Assembly (NCBI GenBank): GCA_024228575.1
Contig: JAAETH010000122.1
Span: 1-47,294, forward strand
Source of the DNA: Actinomycetes bacterium
GTDB lineage: Bacteria > Actinomycetota > Acidimicrobiia > Acidimicrobiales > Poriferisodalaceae
Reading direction: 5' to 3'
Length of the DNA stretch: 47,294 nt
This document shows positions 32,435 through 42,191 of this stretch, one piece after another. The notes beneath the pieces are model-generated. The model worked only from the letters and a program-made list of their open reading frames with translations. It did not search any database and was not told the DNA's origin. A program made the position numbers and the translations under genes. Positions within the stretch are counted from its first letter, which is position 1; every line of letters starts with the position of its first letter.

Positions 32435-34042
32435 TTACGGGTTCTGGTATTCGGCCTTTGGACCGAGGTAGAACCACCAGTTGATGCCAGTGCAGATCAG
32501 GTAGAAGATTGCGAACGCAATCAGGGCGTACTCGGGACGAGCTGCCTTGATCTGTGCGCCGAACTCCTGGGGCACCACGAAGGCACCGTAGGCGGCGACC
32601 GCCGAGGTCCATCCGAGGACGGGCCCTGCCTGTTCCTTGTCGAACACGATGGCGATGGTTCGGAACGTGGACCCGTTGCCGATTCCGCTGGCTGCGAACA
32701 GCAGCAGGAACAGCAAGAAGAACGGCACGAAGTAGTCTTCTGGAGTCGCTGAGCGGTAGGCCTCACGCATGAAGTAGGCGACGCCGAGGGCGCTGCCCGT
32801 CATCACGATGGACACATAGTGGGTGACCCTGGCACCACCGACACGGTCGGAGATCCAGCCTCCGACCGGACGGATGAATGCACCGATGAATGGGCCCATC
32901 CAGGCAAAGGTCAGCGCCGACGGTCCGTCGGGGTTGGCGATGGAGTGGTCCCAGACGCCAGCAGCATCTTGGATGTGCTGGAAGCCGAAGATGACCTTGA
33001 TGGCCAGAGCGAAACCGGCCGAGTAGCCAATGAAACTTCCGAACGTCATGGTGTAGATGACGCTCATGATCCATGTGTGCTTGTGATCAAAGATCTTGTA
33101 CTGGCGTTCGAGGTTCGGCTTGATATCGCCAGGGATCTGCTTGAGCAGGAAGACGGAGAACCAGATCACGAAGGCGATGATCGGCCACTTGCTCCAGGAA
33201 GGAGCACCGAGACCGGTCGGCTCGGGAAGGAAGATGTACAGGCCGATGGCCGCGGGAATGGAGGTGATCGCCAACATTCCGATGATCTTGCCGAACGAGA
33301 CGAGCGGGGTACCGATGTTCGGTGACACGTGGGCGGTTCGGATGTTGTTCATCCCGAACCAGCCTGCGACGACCAATGGAACCAGGAGCACGAGCCAGAT
33401 GAGGCCTGCGTTGTGGATATAGGTCTCGGTGCCGGCCTCGATCTTGCCGATGAGGGTTCCAGAGGTCTGGACGAGTTCCTCGGCACTGCCGCCGAAGATC
33501 GCCCTGGTCATCACCAGGGGGATGACCAGCTGCATGGTGGTAACACCAGCGTTTCCAAGACCCGCGTTCAGTCCGAGGGCGAGGCCCTGCACCTTCTTCG
33601 GATAGAAGAAGCTGATGTTGGACATCGAGGAAGCGAAGTTGCCGCCACCGAAGCCCGACATGAACGCCAGCATCTGGAAGACCCACAACGGAGTGTCCCG
33701 GTCGGACAGGGCGATTCCGGTTCCCAGCGCAGGGATTATCAACAGCGCTGTCGTCAGGACAATGGTGTTCCTGCCGCCCGCCAGGCGGATGAAGAACGTG
33801 TTGGGAATTCGGAACGTGGCACCGGTGAAGCCCGCAATGGCCGTGATGGTGAACAGCTCGGACTGTTCGAAGCCGAAGTCCAGATTGACCATCTGGACGG
33901 TGATGATGCTCCAGTAAAGCCACACCGCGAATCCGCAAAGCAGGCTGGGAATCGAGATCCAGAGATTGCGGGTCGCAACCTTCTTGCCCTCGGATTCCCA
34001 GAACTGTTCGTCCTCGACGTCCCAGTCGGTGATGTCGGCCAT
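32435..34042 (-). CDS. narK: NarK-family nitrate/nitrite transporter (second of two)
   Basis: 535 residues from the ATG at 34042, preceded by AGGAGGG. Major facilitator fold with 12 predicted helices. The nitrate signature GGGNFASSMSNISFFYPKKV and GLNAGLGNAGVTTMQL are present. The long loop after helix 6 (about 220-250) is typical of NarK2-type nitrate/nitrite antiporters. Expected role: bringing nitrate to the cytoplasmic reductase and expelling nitrite. It follows the first NarK gene with a 73-base gap and is the last gene of the operon. Confidence 0.9.
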   Translation of the reverse strand: MADITDWDVEDEQFWESEGKKVATRNLWISIPSLLCGFAVWLYWSIITVQMVNLDFGFEQSELFTITAIAGFTGATFRIPNTFFIRLAGGRNTIVLTTALLIIPALGTGIALSDRDTPLWVFQMLAFMSGFGGGNFASSMSNISFFYPKKVQGLALGLNAGLGNAGVTTMQLVIPLVMTRAIFGGSAEELVQTSGTLIGKIEAGTETYIHNAGLIWLVLLVPLVVAGWFGMNNIRTAHVSPNIGTPLVSFGKIIGMLAITSIPAAIGLYIFLPEPTGLGAPSWSKWPIIAFVIWFSVFLLKQIPGDIKPNLERQYKIFDHKHTWIMSVIYTMTFGSFIGYSAGFALAIKVIFGFQHIQDAAGVWDHSIANPDGPSALTFAWMGPFIGAFIRPVGGWISDRVGGARVTHYVSIVMTGSALGVAYFMREAYRSATPEDYFVPFFLLFLLLFAASGIGNGSTFRTIAIVFDKEQAGPVLGWTSAVAAYGAFVVPQEFGAQIKAARPEYALIAFAIFYLICTGINWWFYLGPKAEYQNP

Positions 34043-34115
34043 AAGAGGCCCTCCTGTTGGTTGATGTCCACGGCCACTGCGGGCCGGGTCAGTTCTGTGC
34101 GGTTGACGTCGTCGA

Positions 34116-35741
34116 TCAGGTGAGCGCGGTTGGGTCTGGCGTCGGGTCGATGTGGTCGTCGAATCCCTCGGAGAAGGCACCCTCGGGTTCCTCGAGTAGC
34201 AGGAGCGTTATCAGGAAGCTGACAGCGGCCCCGGCGGCGAGGATGAAGAAGAAGGTGCGGGCGTCCACGAGCGAGAAGATCACGAGGTAGATGACAGCGC
34301 CGACGTTTCCATACGCACCGGCCATGCCTGCGACCTGGCCGGTCATGCGCTTGTTGACCATCGGGATGATGGCAAATGTGGCGCCCTCTGCACCCTGCAC
34401 GAACACCGAGGCGAACACAGTGAAGATCACGGCGATCACGAGCCAGCCGACACCACCGAACGCCGGGGCGAGGTTGCGAAGGCCATCCTCGTCGACTCCG
34501 GTAGTCCACTTGGCGATGAAGCCCATCAACACGAAGCCGACAACGATCCCGAGGATGTAGCCGAGCATCGTGCGACGCCTGTTCGGCAACTTGTCCGAGA
34601 GGAAACCGCCGAGTGGGCGGGCGACCAGGTTGACAAAGGCGAACGATGCGGCGACGAGTCCAGCGACGGTCGCGGTGACGATGGGGCCACCGCTGCTGTT
34701 GGTGAGGGGCTCGAACACTGTCTCGAAGAACGCTGGCAACATCGAGACGACGGCCAGTTCGGCACCGAAGTTGGCGAAGTAGGTCGAGTTGAGGGCTACC
34801 ACGCTGCCGAAGTTGTACTTCTCGTCCTCGGGGACTCCCGCCTTCAGGTAGGGGAGATTCACCTGGAGGGTTCGCACGACGTGGCCGATGTAGACGGCGG
34901 TCAACACTGCGTAGATCACATAGAGCAGGCCGTCACTCATGACCTCGTCGCCGTCGACCTTGACGTTCGAGATTCGCCATGCGAGAACACCGAGTGCTCC
35001 GACAAGGGGCATCGACCAGACGAGGTACTGGACCAGATCCTTGTAGGAGCTGACCAGCATCGGCTCGGCCTTCTTGGTCTTCGCGAGCTTGCGGCCGTCT
35101 GGTACATCTCTCACGAGGAAGTAGTACATGACGCCGTAGATGCCCATGACGAGGCCGTTGAGGGCCATCGCCCAACGCCATGCGTCCTCGCCCATGCCGA
35201 ACCAATCGCCGAACACGGTGATGGCGATCCAAGGCAGGGTCATAGCGGCCCAGGCAGAACCGAAGTTGCCCCAACCGGCGTAGAACCCCTCGGTTCGGCC
35301 GATGTACTTGGGTGGGAACCACTGGGCAACCATCTTGATACCGATCACGAAGCCGGCGCCGACACAGCTCAGCACGAGGCGAGCGATCAACATCTGGTTG
35401 AACGTGTCGACGAATGCGAACACGATCGCGGGTATCGACATCGTGACCATCAGCCACGAGAACACGATCCGTGATCCGAACCGGTCGATCAGGGCGCCGA
35501 CCACGATGCGTGCCGGGATGGTGAGCGCGACGTTGGCGATGAGCAGAACCTTGACGTGTTCCTTGGTCAGCCAGTCGCTGCCCTCGCGCATCGTTGTCGA
35601 GAGCGGCGCAAGGTTGAACCAGACATAGAACGTCATGAAGAAGGCGATCCACGTGAAGTGGAGAACCCGGATGCGCTCTTGGTCGAAGTCGAGCAGCTTC
35701 GGCTCGACTTCTGCCTGGTTGTTGGAGTCGGTCTCAGCCAT
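34116..35741 (-). CDS. narK: NarK-family nitrate transporter (first of two)
   Basis: 541 residues, ATG after GGAGG. Major facilitator fold; ALIDRFGSR and FYAGWGNFGSAWAAMTLPW are the nitrate-transporter signatures, the latter of the NarK1 type (proposed nitrate/proton symport). It is not a close copy of the transporter downstream. Two different NarK types in tandem also occur, sometimes fused, in Paracoccus and in the Thermus operon. An acidic N-terminal tail precedes helix 1. The gene is 75 bases after narI, and that gap carries an inverted repeat (35772-35786). Confidence 0.9.
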   Translation of the reverse strand: MAETDSNNQAEVEPKLLDFDQERIRVLHFTWIAFFMTFYVWFNLAPLSTTMREGSDWLTKEHVKVLLIANVALTIPARIVVGALIDRFGSRIVFSWLMVTMSIPAIVFAFVDTFNQMLIARLVLSCVGAGFVIGIKMVAQWFPPKYIGRTEGFYAGWGNFGSAWAAMTLPWIAITVFGDWFGMGEDAWRWAMALNGLVMGIYGVMYYFLVRDVPDGRKLAKTKKAEPMLVSSYKDLVQYLVWSMPLVGALGVLAWRISNVKVDGDEVMSDGLLYVIYAVLTAVYIGHVVRTLQVNLPYLKAGVPEDEKYNFGSVVALNSTYFANFGAELAVVSMLPAFFETVFEPLTNSSGGPIVTATVAGLVAASFAFVNLVARPLGGFLSDKLPNRRRTMLGYILGIVVGFVLMGFIAKWTTGVDEDGLRNLAPAFGGVGWLVIAVIFTVFASVFVQGAEGATFAIIPMVNKRMTGQVAGMAGAYGNVGAVIYLVIFSLVDARTFFFILAAGAAVSFLITLLLLEEPEGAFSEGFDDHIDPTPDPTALT

Positions 35742-35771
35742 GTCGGCCCAGCCTCCGGGTCTGTTGATGGT

Positions 35772-35786
35772 TGATATTGGGTATCA
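35772..35786. promoter_or_regulatory. Inverted repeat in the narI-narK gap
   Basis: TGATA (35772-35776), TTGGG, TATCA (35782-35786): a perfect 5-base inverted repeat. Its arms resemble FNR/CRP-type half sites but with the wrong spacing (5 bases between TGATA and TATCA). It lies 31-45 bases upstream of the first narK start. Function unproven. Confidence 0.25.
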
Positions 35787-35816
35787 CCGATGAAATTGGG
35801 TCTCGTTGAGCCAGCG

Positions 35817-36536
35817 TCAGCTGACGCCGCGCGCGTTCTTGTCGCGGGTCACGTATTCGGCGGGTGGCTCATCGCGAACCGACACGACCTTCTGCCAGGG
35901 CCTCGTGAGGTACTGGAGGGGCAGGGTGATGATGTGCACGAGCCGCGTGAACGGGAAGACAGCGAGGAAGGCGAAGAAGGCCAACACGTGGACCTTCACC
36001 ATGAACGGCAACGGGTCAATGAAACCCGGTTCCGGGCTGAAGCGCAGCAGGGAGCGGACGTAGGGAACCATTACTTCGGTACCCCAGAACGAACCCCACC
36101 GATGGGCGATGGCTGTCCAAAGACCGGTGAAGATCTGCACTCCGATGATGGCCATCACGACCGTGTCCATCGGTGTGGTGACCCGACGAACCCGAGGTTC
36201 GGTCGAGCGCCTGATCACCAGCACGATGAGGCCCGCTGCTGCCCAGAGTCCCAGGGCTACACCGGTGAACTCGAGCAGATAGAGGCGCAGGGGTGCGCCA
36301 TTCCACAGCTCGAACCCGCTGGGAACCAGCAGTGCAAGCAAGTGGCCGACGAGTACGAGTGAAAGACCCCAATGGAAGGAGATCGATCCCCAATAGAGCT
36401 TCTTGCTCTCGAGCAGCTGTGAAGACAGCGACGAGACCGTGAACTGGGCCTGACGGAAGCGCACGATCGTGACGATGATCGCCAACGCCAGCACTACGTA
36501 GGGGACCACAGCGAACAACAGGTCGTTTCCGCTCAT
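35817..36536 (-). CDS. narI: Respiratory nitrate reductase gamma subunit (haem b)
   Basis: 239 residues from the ATG at 36536, which overlaps the narJ stop by 4 bases (ATGA). Five membrane helices. Histidines placed for haem ligation: SFHWGLSLVLVGHLLALL in helix 2 and VKVHVLAFFAFLAVFPFTRL in the last helix. It anchors NarGH to the membrane and passes electrons from quinol to the iron-sulfur chain. The C-terminal tail is cytoplasmic and basic. Confidence 0.93.
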   Translation of the reverse strand: MSGNDLLFAVVPYVVLALAIIVTIVRFRQAQFTVSSLSSQLLESKKLYWGSISFHWGLSLVLVGHLLALLVPSGFELWNGAPLRLYLLEFTGVALGLWAAAGLIVLVIRRSTEPRVRRVTTPMDTVVMAIIGVQIFTGLWTAIAHRWGSFWGTEVMVPYVRSLLRFSPEPGFIDPLPFMVKVHVLAFFAFLAVFPFTRLVHIITLPLQYLTRPWQKVVSVRDEPPAEYVTRDKNARGVS

Positions 36537-37048
36537 CGCCGACCTCCAATGGTGACGGGCCGTTCCGCTGTGCATGCGGCAGTCGCTGCGAGCAGATGGC
36601 AATAGGGGTTGTCTGGTGCGGCCGATTGAAGTGTCTTGTGCATGTCGGTGACCGCTCCGGCAAGCACATCGAGCAGATCCGGCAGGGGGTCTGTCACAGC
36701 AGCGAGGTAACGTAGCACCGGCTCGATGTGGTCCGGCAACTCACCGGACAACTCGATCCCCGCAATGTTCATTTCGCGCTGCAGGTCTGCCATGAAGGCG
36801 CCACGCCGGTAGTTCTCACCCCAAACCACATGGCCGACGTAGGGAGCCACCGGCGCCGACAGATCGAGCGTCGACGTGTGTAGTTCTTCCCATCGTCCGA
36901 GTGGTAGAGCCGCTACCTCGTCAATGAAGCTGCGCATGTGTCTGGCCACTTCACCTCGAGGTTCCGCCTCGACCGTGGCGGCGAGTTCGGCTGCAGCCGA
37001 AGCGGTGGGATACCGGTAACCCATGGCGACCGTCTCGAACGCCGTCAT
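36533..37048 (-). CDS. narJ: Nitrate reductase assembly chaperone
   Basis: 171 residues, starting within the narH stop (TGATG). All-helical NarJ/TorD fold with YVGHVVWGENYRRGAFMADL and ELPDHIEPVLRYLAAV, the two most conserved blocks. It binds apo-NarG and allows insertion of the molybdenum cofactor before membrane docking; it is not part of the final enzyme. Confidence 0.92.
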   Translation of the reverse strand: MTAFETVAMGYRYPTASAAAELAATVEAEPRGEVARHMRSFIDEVAALPLGRWEELHTSTLDLSAPVAPYVGHVVWGENYRRGAFMADLQREMNIAGIELSGELPDHIEPVLRYLAAVTDPLPDLLDVLAGAVTDMHKTLQSAAPDNPYCHLLAATAACTAERPVTIGGRR

Positions 37049-38559
37049 CAGGCACCCCGCTCGGGGCCGCGCCGGTAGCCGAAGCCCATGCCACCCTTGG
37101 CCTTGATGGGATCGCCGAGTTCCTCGAGCGACATCTCGCGATGGTAGGGCGGGAACACGAATCGGTCGTCCATGGTGGGCGTGGTCGTGAGGCGGTAGAT
37201 CTGCTCTGCCTTGAATGGCGTGAGGTCCAGATCGGCGAGCATCTCGAGCGTCGCATCGTCGAGGGTTCCGTCGACGCTCTGGCGACGCTTGAACGTGCGC
37301 ACCGCGAGCATCGTGCGCAACACCCGCTTGATGGGTTCAACGTCGCCGATCGTGAACAGGTTCGCCAGATACTCGAGAGGCAGACGCGCCTTCTCGAGTT
37401 CCTCGAGCAGCTCGAAGTCCTGGCGTTCGTCCGGAAGGTCGAGCTTGATGAGATCGTCCTCGATGACGCTCATCACCGGCGACAGCGGCGGGACGTAGAA
37501 CATCATCGCCTCGGTGCGGAACTCGGGATGGAGCGGGAATGCCATGCCCCATTCCTTCACGAAGCGGTAGACCGGCGAACGGCGAGCGGCGTCGAGCCAG
37601 TCGTCGTCGATGCCAGCGAGCCTTGCCGCTGCGATGACCTCGGGATCGTTCGGATCGAGGATCATGTTGAGCTGTGCGTCGAGCAGTTCGTCGTCGGGTA
37701 GCGAACCGACCGCCTCGATCTGGTCCGCGTCGTACAACATGACGCCCATGTACCTGATGCGCCCGACACACGAGTGTGCACACGCCGGGGCCTGGCCGGT
37801 CTCCATCCGGGGGAAACACAGGATGCACTTCTCGGACTTGCCGCTGTCCCAGTTGTAATAGACCTTCTTGTAGGGGCAGCCCGATACACACATGCGCCAA
37901 CCGCGGCACTTGTCCTCGTTGACCAGCACCACGCCGTCTTCGCCACGCTTGTAGATGGCACCACTGGGGCACGCGGCCACACACGCGGGGTTGAGGCAGT
38001 GGTTGCAGATGCGAGGCAGGTAGTTGAACACCACCCGCTCGATCTCTTCCATCTGTGCCCTGACCGACTCGTCGACTCCGTTCATCGAGAGATCGTTTGC
38101 CGCAAAGATGTCGGACCCGCCGAGGTCGTCGTCCCAGTTGGGGCCCGTGTTGATTTCCATGGGCTTGCCGGTGATCTTCGACACCGGGATTGCCGTCGGC
38201 TGGTGTTTACCCTGAGGCGCTCCGAACAGATCGCCGTAGCGGAACGTGAACGGGTCGTAGTAGTCCTCGAGCTCGGGTAGCGACGGGTTGTAGAAGGCCT
38301 TGGCGACACCGCCTCCCTTCGAGTGAAGGGTCAGCTTCAGTCGACCCTTGTTGTCGCGCTTCCAACCACCCTTGTAGTGGTCCTGGTCTTCCCAGCCCGT
38401 CGGGTAGCCGGTGCCCGGCCTCGTCTCGACGTTGTTCCACCACATGTATTCGGCGCCGTCGCGATCTGTCCACAGGTTCTTGCATGCGACAGAGCAGGTG
38501 TGGCAACCGATGCACTTGTCCATGTGGAACAGCATGCTCATTTGAGCTCTGACCTTCAT
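37048..38559 (-). CDS. narH: Respiratory nitrate reductase beta subunit (iron-sulfur)
   Basis: 503 residues from the ATG at 38559, two bases after the narG stop, with GAGG just upstream inside narG. Four cysteine clusters: Cys16/19/22/26 (CIGCHTCSVAC), CNHCLNPACVAACP, CRGWRMCVSGCP and CILCFPRMETGQAPAC. The Trp in the third group is the normal replacement that makes it a [3Fe-4S] centre, as in E. coli NarH. Role: wiring electrons from NarI to NarG on the cytoplasmic side. Confidence 0.95.
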   Translation of the reverse strand: MKVRAQMSMLFHMDKCIGCHTCSVACKNLWTDRDGAEYMWWNNVETRPGTGYPTGWEDQDHYKGGWKRDNKGRLKLTLHSKGGGVAKAFYNPSLPELEDYYDPFTFRYGDLFGAPQGKHQPTAIPVSKITGKPMEINTGPNWDDDLGGSDIFAANDLSMNGVDESVRAQMEEIERVVFNYLPRICNHCLNPACVAACPSGAIYKRGEDGVVLVNEDKCRGWRMCVSGCPYKKVYYNWDSGKSEKCILCFPRMETGQAPACAHSCVGRIRYMGVMLYDADQIEAVGSLPDDELLDAQLNMILDPNDPEVIAAARLAGIDDDWLDAARRSPVYRFVKEWGMAFPLHPEFRTEAMMFYVPPLSPVMSVIEDDLIKLDLPDERQDFELLEELEKARLPLEYLANLFTIGDVEPIKRVLRTMLAVRTFKRRQSVDGTLDDATLEMLADLDLTPFKAEQIYRLTTTPTMDDRFVFPPYHREMSLEELGDPIKAKGGMGFGYRRGPERGA

Positions 38560-38561
38560 CG

Positions 38562-41500
38562 TCAGACCTCCCCGTATTCGGCCTGCTCGAGGCGTCGGAC
38601 ATAGACGAAGGTGTCTCGGTTGACACCCGTGGGCCCCCAGTAGTTGAAGGCGTAGGTGAACTGGCCGTAGCCGCCACTCATGAGCACCGGCTTGAGCCGT
38701 GCACGGGTGAGCGAGTTGTTCATGCCCGCTCTGGCACCCCTGCGTTCGGAGAGAGGTACTCCGACCGTTCGTTCGGTGGCGTGATAGACGAACACCGCCC
38801 CACGAGGGATCCGAGCCGACGTCGTACACCGCTGGATGAAGACGCCGTTGTCGTTGAACAGCTCGACCCAGTCGTTGTCGGCAATACCCAGTTCGACGGC
38901 GTCCTTGGTGTTGATCCAGATCGGGTAGCCGCCCCTCGACAGGGTCATCATTCGTTCATTGTCGCCATACGTGGAGTGGATGGACCACTTGCCGTGTGGC
39001 GTGATGTAGTTGAACAGGTGACCTGCCTGGCCTTCGGCCAACGTTTGCTCGGTTTCCGAGAGCATCGCGTGGTCGGGCCTGGGCTTGTAGACGGGCATGT
39101 GCTCGCCCCACTCGATGTACATCTCGTGGTCGAGGTAGAAGTGCTGTCTACCGGTGAGCGTGCGCCACGGAACGAGCTGCTCGACATTGAGAGTGAACGG
39201 GCTGTAGGGCCTGCCCTTGCCGATCAGGCCACTCCAGGTAGGCGTGACCATGACCCGCCTTGGCTGGGAGACGAGATCGTCGAAGGTAATCCGGGTGTCG
39301 CGCTGGCCCGCCCCAAGGTGGCTCAGGGACTGACCGGTCTTGGCCTCTTCGGCCTCGAAGGCCCGGTGGGCGATCTCGCCGTTGCTGGCGGGATCGAGTG
39401 CGAGGATCGCTTCCGCCACATCTCGCGCTTTGGCGAGTGTCGGGCGAAGTGGCCCCTCTTCGTCGCGACTGCGCTCGTCGGGCTGGCGTCTTGCCAGCTC
39501 GTCGTAGAAGTCCTCGACCTGCATGCGAAGTCCGTGGGCGGCGACGCCGTTGGCGCGCACACCACCTCCGAGGGAGGTCATGCGCTCGTACAACTTGGTG
39601 TAGTCGCGACCGACAACCTTGAAGCGAGGCATCGTGACCCCGGGGATCGCCTCACACTCGCCGGCTCGCCAGTCGGCAACGTGGGTCTGGGCTATCTCGT
39701 CTGGCGAGTCGTGTGAGAGGGGCTGCATCACGACGTCGTGCACGGTGCCGTCGAGGTGACCTGCGGCCATCTGGGAGACCTTGGCGGCCAGGGTGGTGAA
39801 GATATCCCAGTCGCCTTTGGACTCCCATGCCGGTGGCACCGCAGCCTGCATCGGGTTGATGAAGGTGTGCATGTCGGTCGAGTTGAGGTCGTCCTTCTCG
39901 TACCACGTCGCTGCCGGCAACACGATGTCGGAGTACAGCGCCGATGTGTCCATACGGAAGTTGAGGTCGACGACGAGGTCCATCTTCCCGATGGGGGCAT
40001 CGGGTCTGACGTTGACCTCTGCGACGCCGTGATCGTCGGGCTCGGCGGCGATTGCCGTCGAATGGGTGCCCAGGTAGTGCTTCATGAAGAACTCGTGGCC
40101 CTTGGCCGAGGTGCCTATTGCGTTTCCTCGCCAGATGAACCAGGTTCTTGGCCAGTTCTCGGGTGCGTCGGGGTCGTCGATGGAGAACTCGAGATCGCCC
40201 GACTTCAGACGATCGACGATACGTTCGGTGATGGCCTCATCGCTGTCGGCGCCGCGCGATTTCGCCTCGGTGACAACCTCGATCGGGTTCTGCTTGAACT
40301 GGGGGAAGAACGGCAGCCAACCCTGACGAACCGCTCGAGCCTGGTGGTCGATGGTGTGGTCGTGGCCCTGGGGATGCCCAGATGGCAGTGAGTCGTACTC
40401 GCGGTAGCCACGTTCGTAGCGCCACTGATCGGAGTGCACATAGTGGAACGAGGGGGTGTTCTGCTGACGTGGAGCCATGCCCCAGTCGGCGCCCATCGCG
40501 ATGGCACCCCACGAAGCGGCGCAGACCAGCTTCTCCTGTCCGACGTAGTGAGCGAGACCGCCGCCGTTGACGCCGACCGAACCGGTCAACATGAGGGCTG
40601 TGATGCCCGAGCGATAGAGCAGGTTGTTGTGGTACCAGTGATTCGCGCCGGCACCGATGATGATCAGGTTCTTGCCGTTGGTGAGCTCGCCATTGCGGCC
40701 CCACTCGCGGGCGTACTTCACGACGGTGTCGGCGTGGATGCCGCTGTACTTCTCTTGCCATGCGGGTGTATAGGGAGCTTCGGCGTCGTCGTATCCGGCG
40801 GCGTCTTCTCCTGGCATACCCCTGTCGACACCAAATCGAGCCATCATCAGGTCGAAGACGGTGGTGACAGTGACTGGACCGTCGGCGGTTTCGATCGTGC
40901 GAACCGGCACCGACCTAGCAACGGTTCCGCTGCCCTCGTAGACCTCGAAATCGATTTCGGCGGTCTCGCTGCCTTCGCCGACAAATGTGAGCGACGGTGC
41001 GATGTCCTCGCCGAGCACGCTGTCGTGGAGTTCGAGGTTCCACCGGCCCTTGTTCTCGCTTGCCCAGCGGTCAGCGATGGACCCGTTGGGCATGCGGGGC
41101 TCGGAGGCCTCGTCGTCCCACATGAGCATACGCCAGTCGCCGTTTTCGCAGTCGGCGTAGCGAGCGAGTCGGTTCGCCCTCAGGTACTTGCCCGCCTGAC
41201 GATCGTTGACCTCGACGAGGAACGGCAGATCGGTGTACTGCTTCGCGTATTCCTGGAAGTAGGGAACTTCTCGATCGCGATAGAACTCGCTGAGCAGGAC
41301 GTGGTTCACCGAAAGCCAGAAAGCCGTGTCTTGACCCGGGTTCGAGGGGACCCACCAGTCGGCGTACTTGGCGACCTGGGAGAAGTCGGGGCTGAATACG
41401 GCCAGCTTTGCTCCGGCGTGCCTCACTTCGGAGATGAAGTGGGTGTCGGGTGTTCTGGTCATGTTCAGGTTCGCACCCATTACGGCTATGAACCTGGCGT

Positions 41501-42191
41501 TGAACCAGTCGGCCGACTCGTGCACGTCGGTCTGCTCGCCCCAGATCTCCGGGGAGGCGGGCGGCAGATCGCAATACCAGTCGTAGAAGCTCATCACCAC
41601 GCCGCCGAGCAGCGACATGAACCGACTGCCCGCCGCGTAGCTGACCTGGGACATGGCCGGAATGGGAGAGAAGCCGGCAACACGGTCGGGGCCGTGTTCC
41701 TTGATCGTGTGGATCACCGAAGCACCGGCGATCTCGAGCGCTTCTTCCCAGCTGATACGCCGGAAGCCGCCCTTTCCACGCGCTTGTTGGTACTGCTGGC
41801 GCAACTCGGGCGATGCCTGGATGCTGTCCCAAGCAGCGACCGGGTCGCCGAGATGGGTGTCCTTGGCCGCCCTGAACATGTCGACGAGCGCGCCGCGCGC
41901 ATAGGGGTACTTCACCCGCAGCGGCGAGTACAGGTACCAGGAGTACGAGATGCCTCGCTGGCAGCCTCGCGGCTCGTACGGAGGCAAACCCTCCTCGAGC
42001 TGGGGGTAGTCGGTGGCCTGGAGCTCCCAGGTGACGATGCCCTCTTTTACGAAGACCTCCCACGAGCAGCTACCGGTGCAGTTGACACCGTGGGTCGTGC
42101 GCACTCGCTTGTCGTGCTGAAACCGGTTCCGGTAGAACTCTTCCCACTGCCGCGCAGCCGGGTCGATCGTGTCTCGGCTCCACTGGTTCAT
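38562..42191 (-). CDS. narG: Respiratory nitrate reductase alpha subunit (molybdenum)
   Basis: 1209 residues, the usual length. The N-terminal iron-sulfur ligands His34, Cys38, Cys42 and Cys77 keep the E. coli spacing (HGVNCTGSCSW), and the molybdenum ligand Asp208 lies in WYCDLPPASP. It shows no twin-arginine signal, so I place it on the cytoplasmic face, as in classic NarGHI. It reduces nitrate to nitrite with two electrons. The start overlaps the end of the cytochrome c gene by 4 bases (ATGA), coupling their translation. Confidence 0.96.
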   Translation of the reverse strand: MNQWSRDTIDPAARQWEEFYRNRFQHDKRVRTTHGVNCTGSCSWEVFVKEGIVTWELQATDYPQLEEGLPPYEPRGCQRGISYSWYLYSPLRVKYPYARGALVDMFRAAKDTHLGDPVAAWDSIQASPELRQQYQQARGKGGFRRISWEEALEIAGASVIHTIKEHGPDRVAGFSPIPAMSQVSYAAGSRFMSLLGGVVMSFYDWYCDLPPASPEIWGEQTDVHESADWFNARFIAVMGANLNMTRTPDTHFISEVRHAGAKLAVFSPDFSQVAKYADWWVPSNPGQDTAFWLSVNHVLLSEFYRDREVPYFQEYAKQYTDLPFLVEVNDRQAGKYLRANRLARYADCENGDWRMLMWDDEASEPRMPNGSIADRWASENKGRWNLELHDSVLGEDIAPSLTFVGEGSETAEIDFEVYEGSGTVARSVPVRTIETADGPVTVTTVFDLMMARFGVDRGMPGEDAAGYDDAEAPYTPAWQEKYSGIHADTVVKYAREWGRNGELTNGKNLIIIGAGANHWYHNNLLYRSGITALMLTGSVGVNGGGLAHYVGQEKLVCAASWGAIAMGADWGMAPRQQNTPSFHYVHSDQWRYERGYREYDSLPSGHPQGHDHTIDHQARAVRQGWLPFFPQFKQNPIEVVTEAKSRGADSDEAITERIVDRLKSGDLEFSIDDPDAPENWPRTWFIWRGNAIGTSAKGHEFFMKHYLGTHSTAIAAEPDDHGVAEVNVRPDAPIGKMDLVVDLNFRMDTSALYSDIVLPAATWYEKDDLNSTDMHTFINPMQAAVPPAWESKGDWDIFTTLAAKVSQMAAGHLDGTVHDVVMQPLSHDSPDEIAQTHVADWRAGECEAIPGVTMPRFKVVGRDYTKLYERMTSLGGGVRANGVAAHGLRMQVEDFYDELARRQPDERSRDEEGPLRPTLAKARDVAEAILALDPASNGEIAHRAFEAEEAKTGQSLSHLGAGQRDTRITFDDLVSQPRRVMVTPTWSGLIGKGRPYSPFTLNVEQLVPWRTLTGRQHFYLDHEMYIEWGEHMPVYKPRPDHAMLSETEQTLAEGQAGHLFNYITPHGKWSIHSTYGDNERMMTLSRGGYPIWINTKDAVELGIADNDWVELFNDNGVFIQRCTTSARIPRGAVFVYHATERTVGVPLSERRGARAGMNNSLTRARLKPVLMSGGYGQFTYAFNYWGPTGVNRDTFVYVRRLEQAEYGEV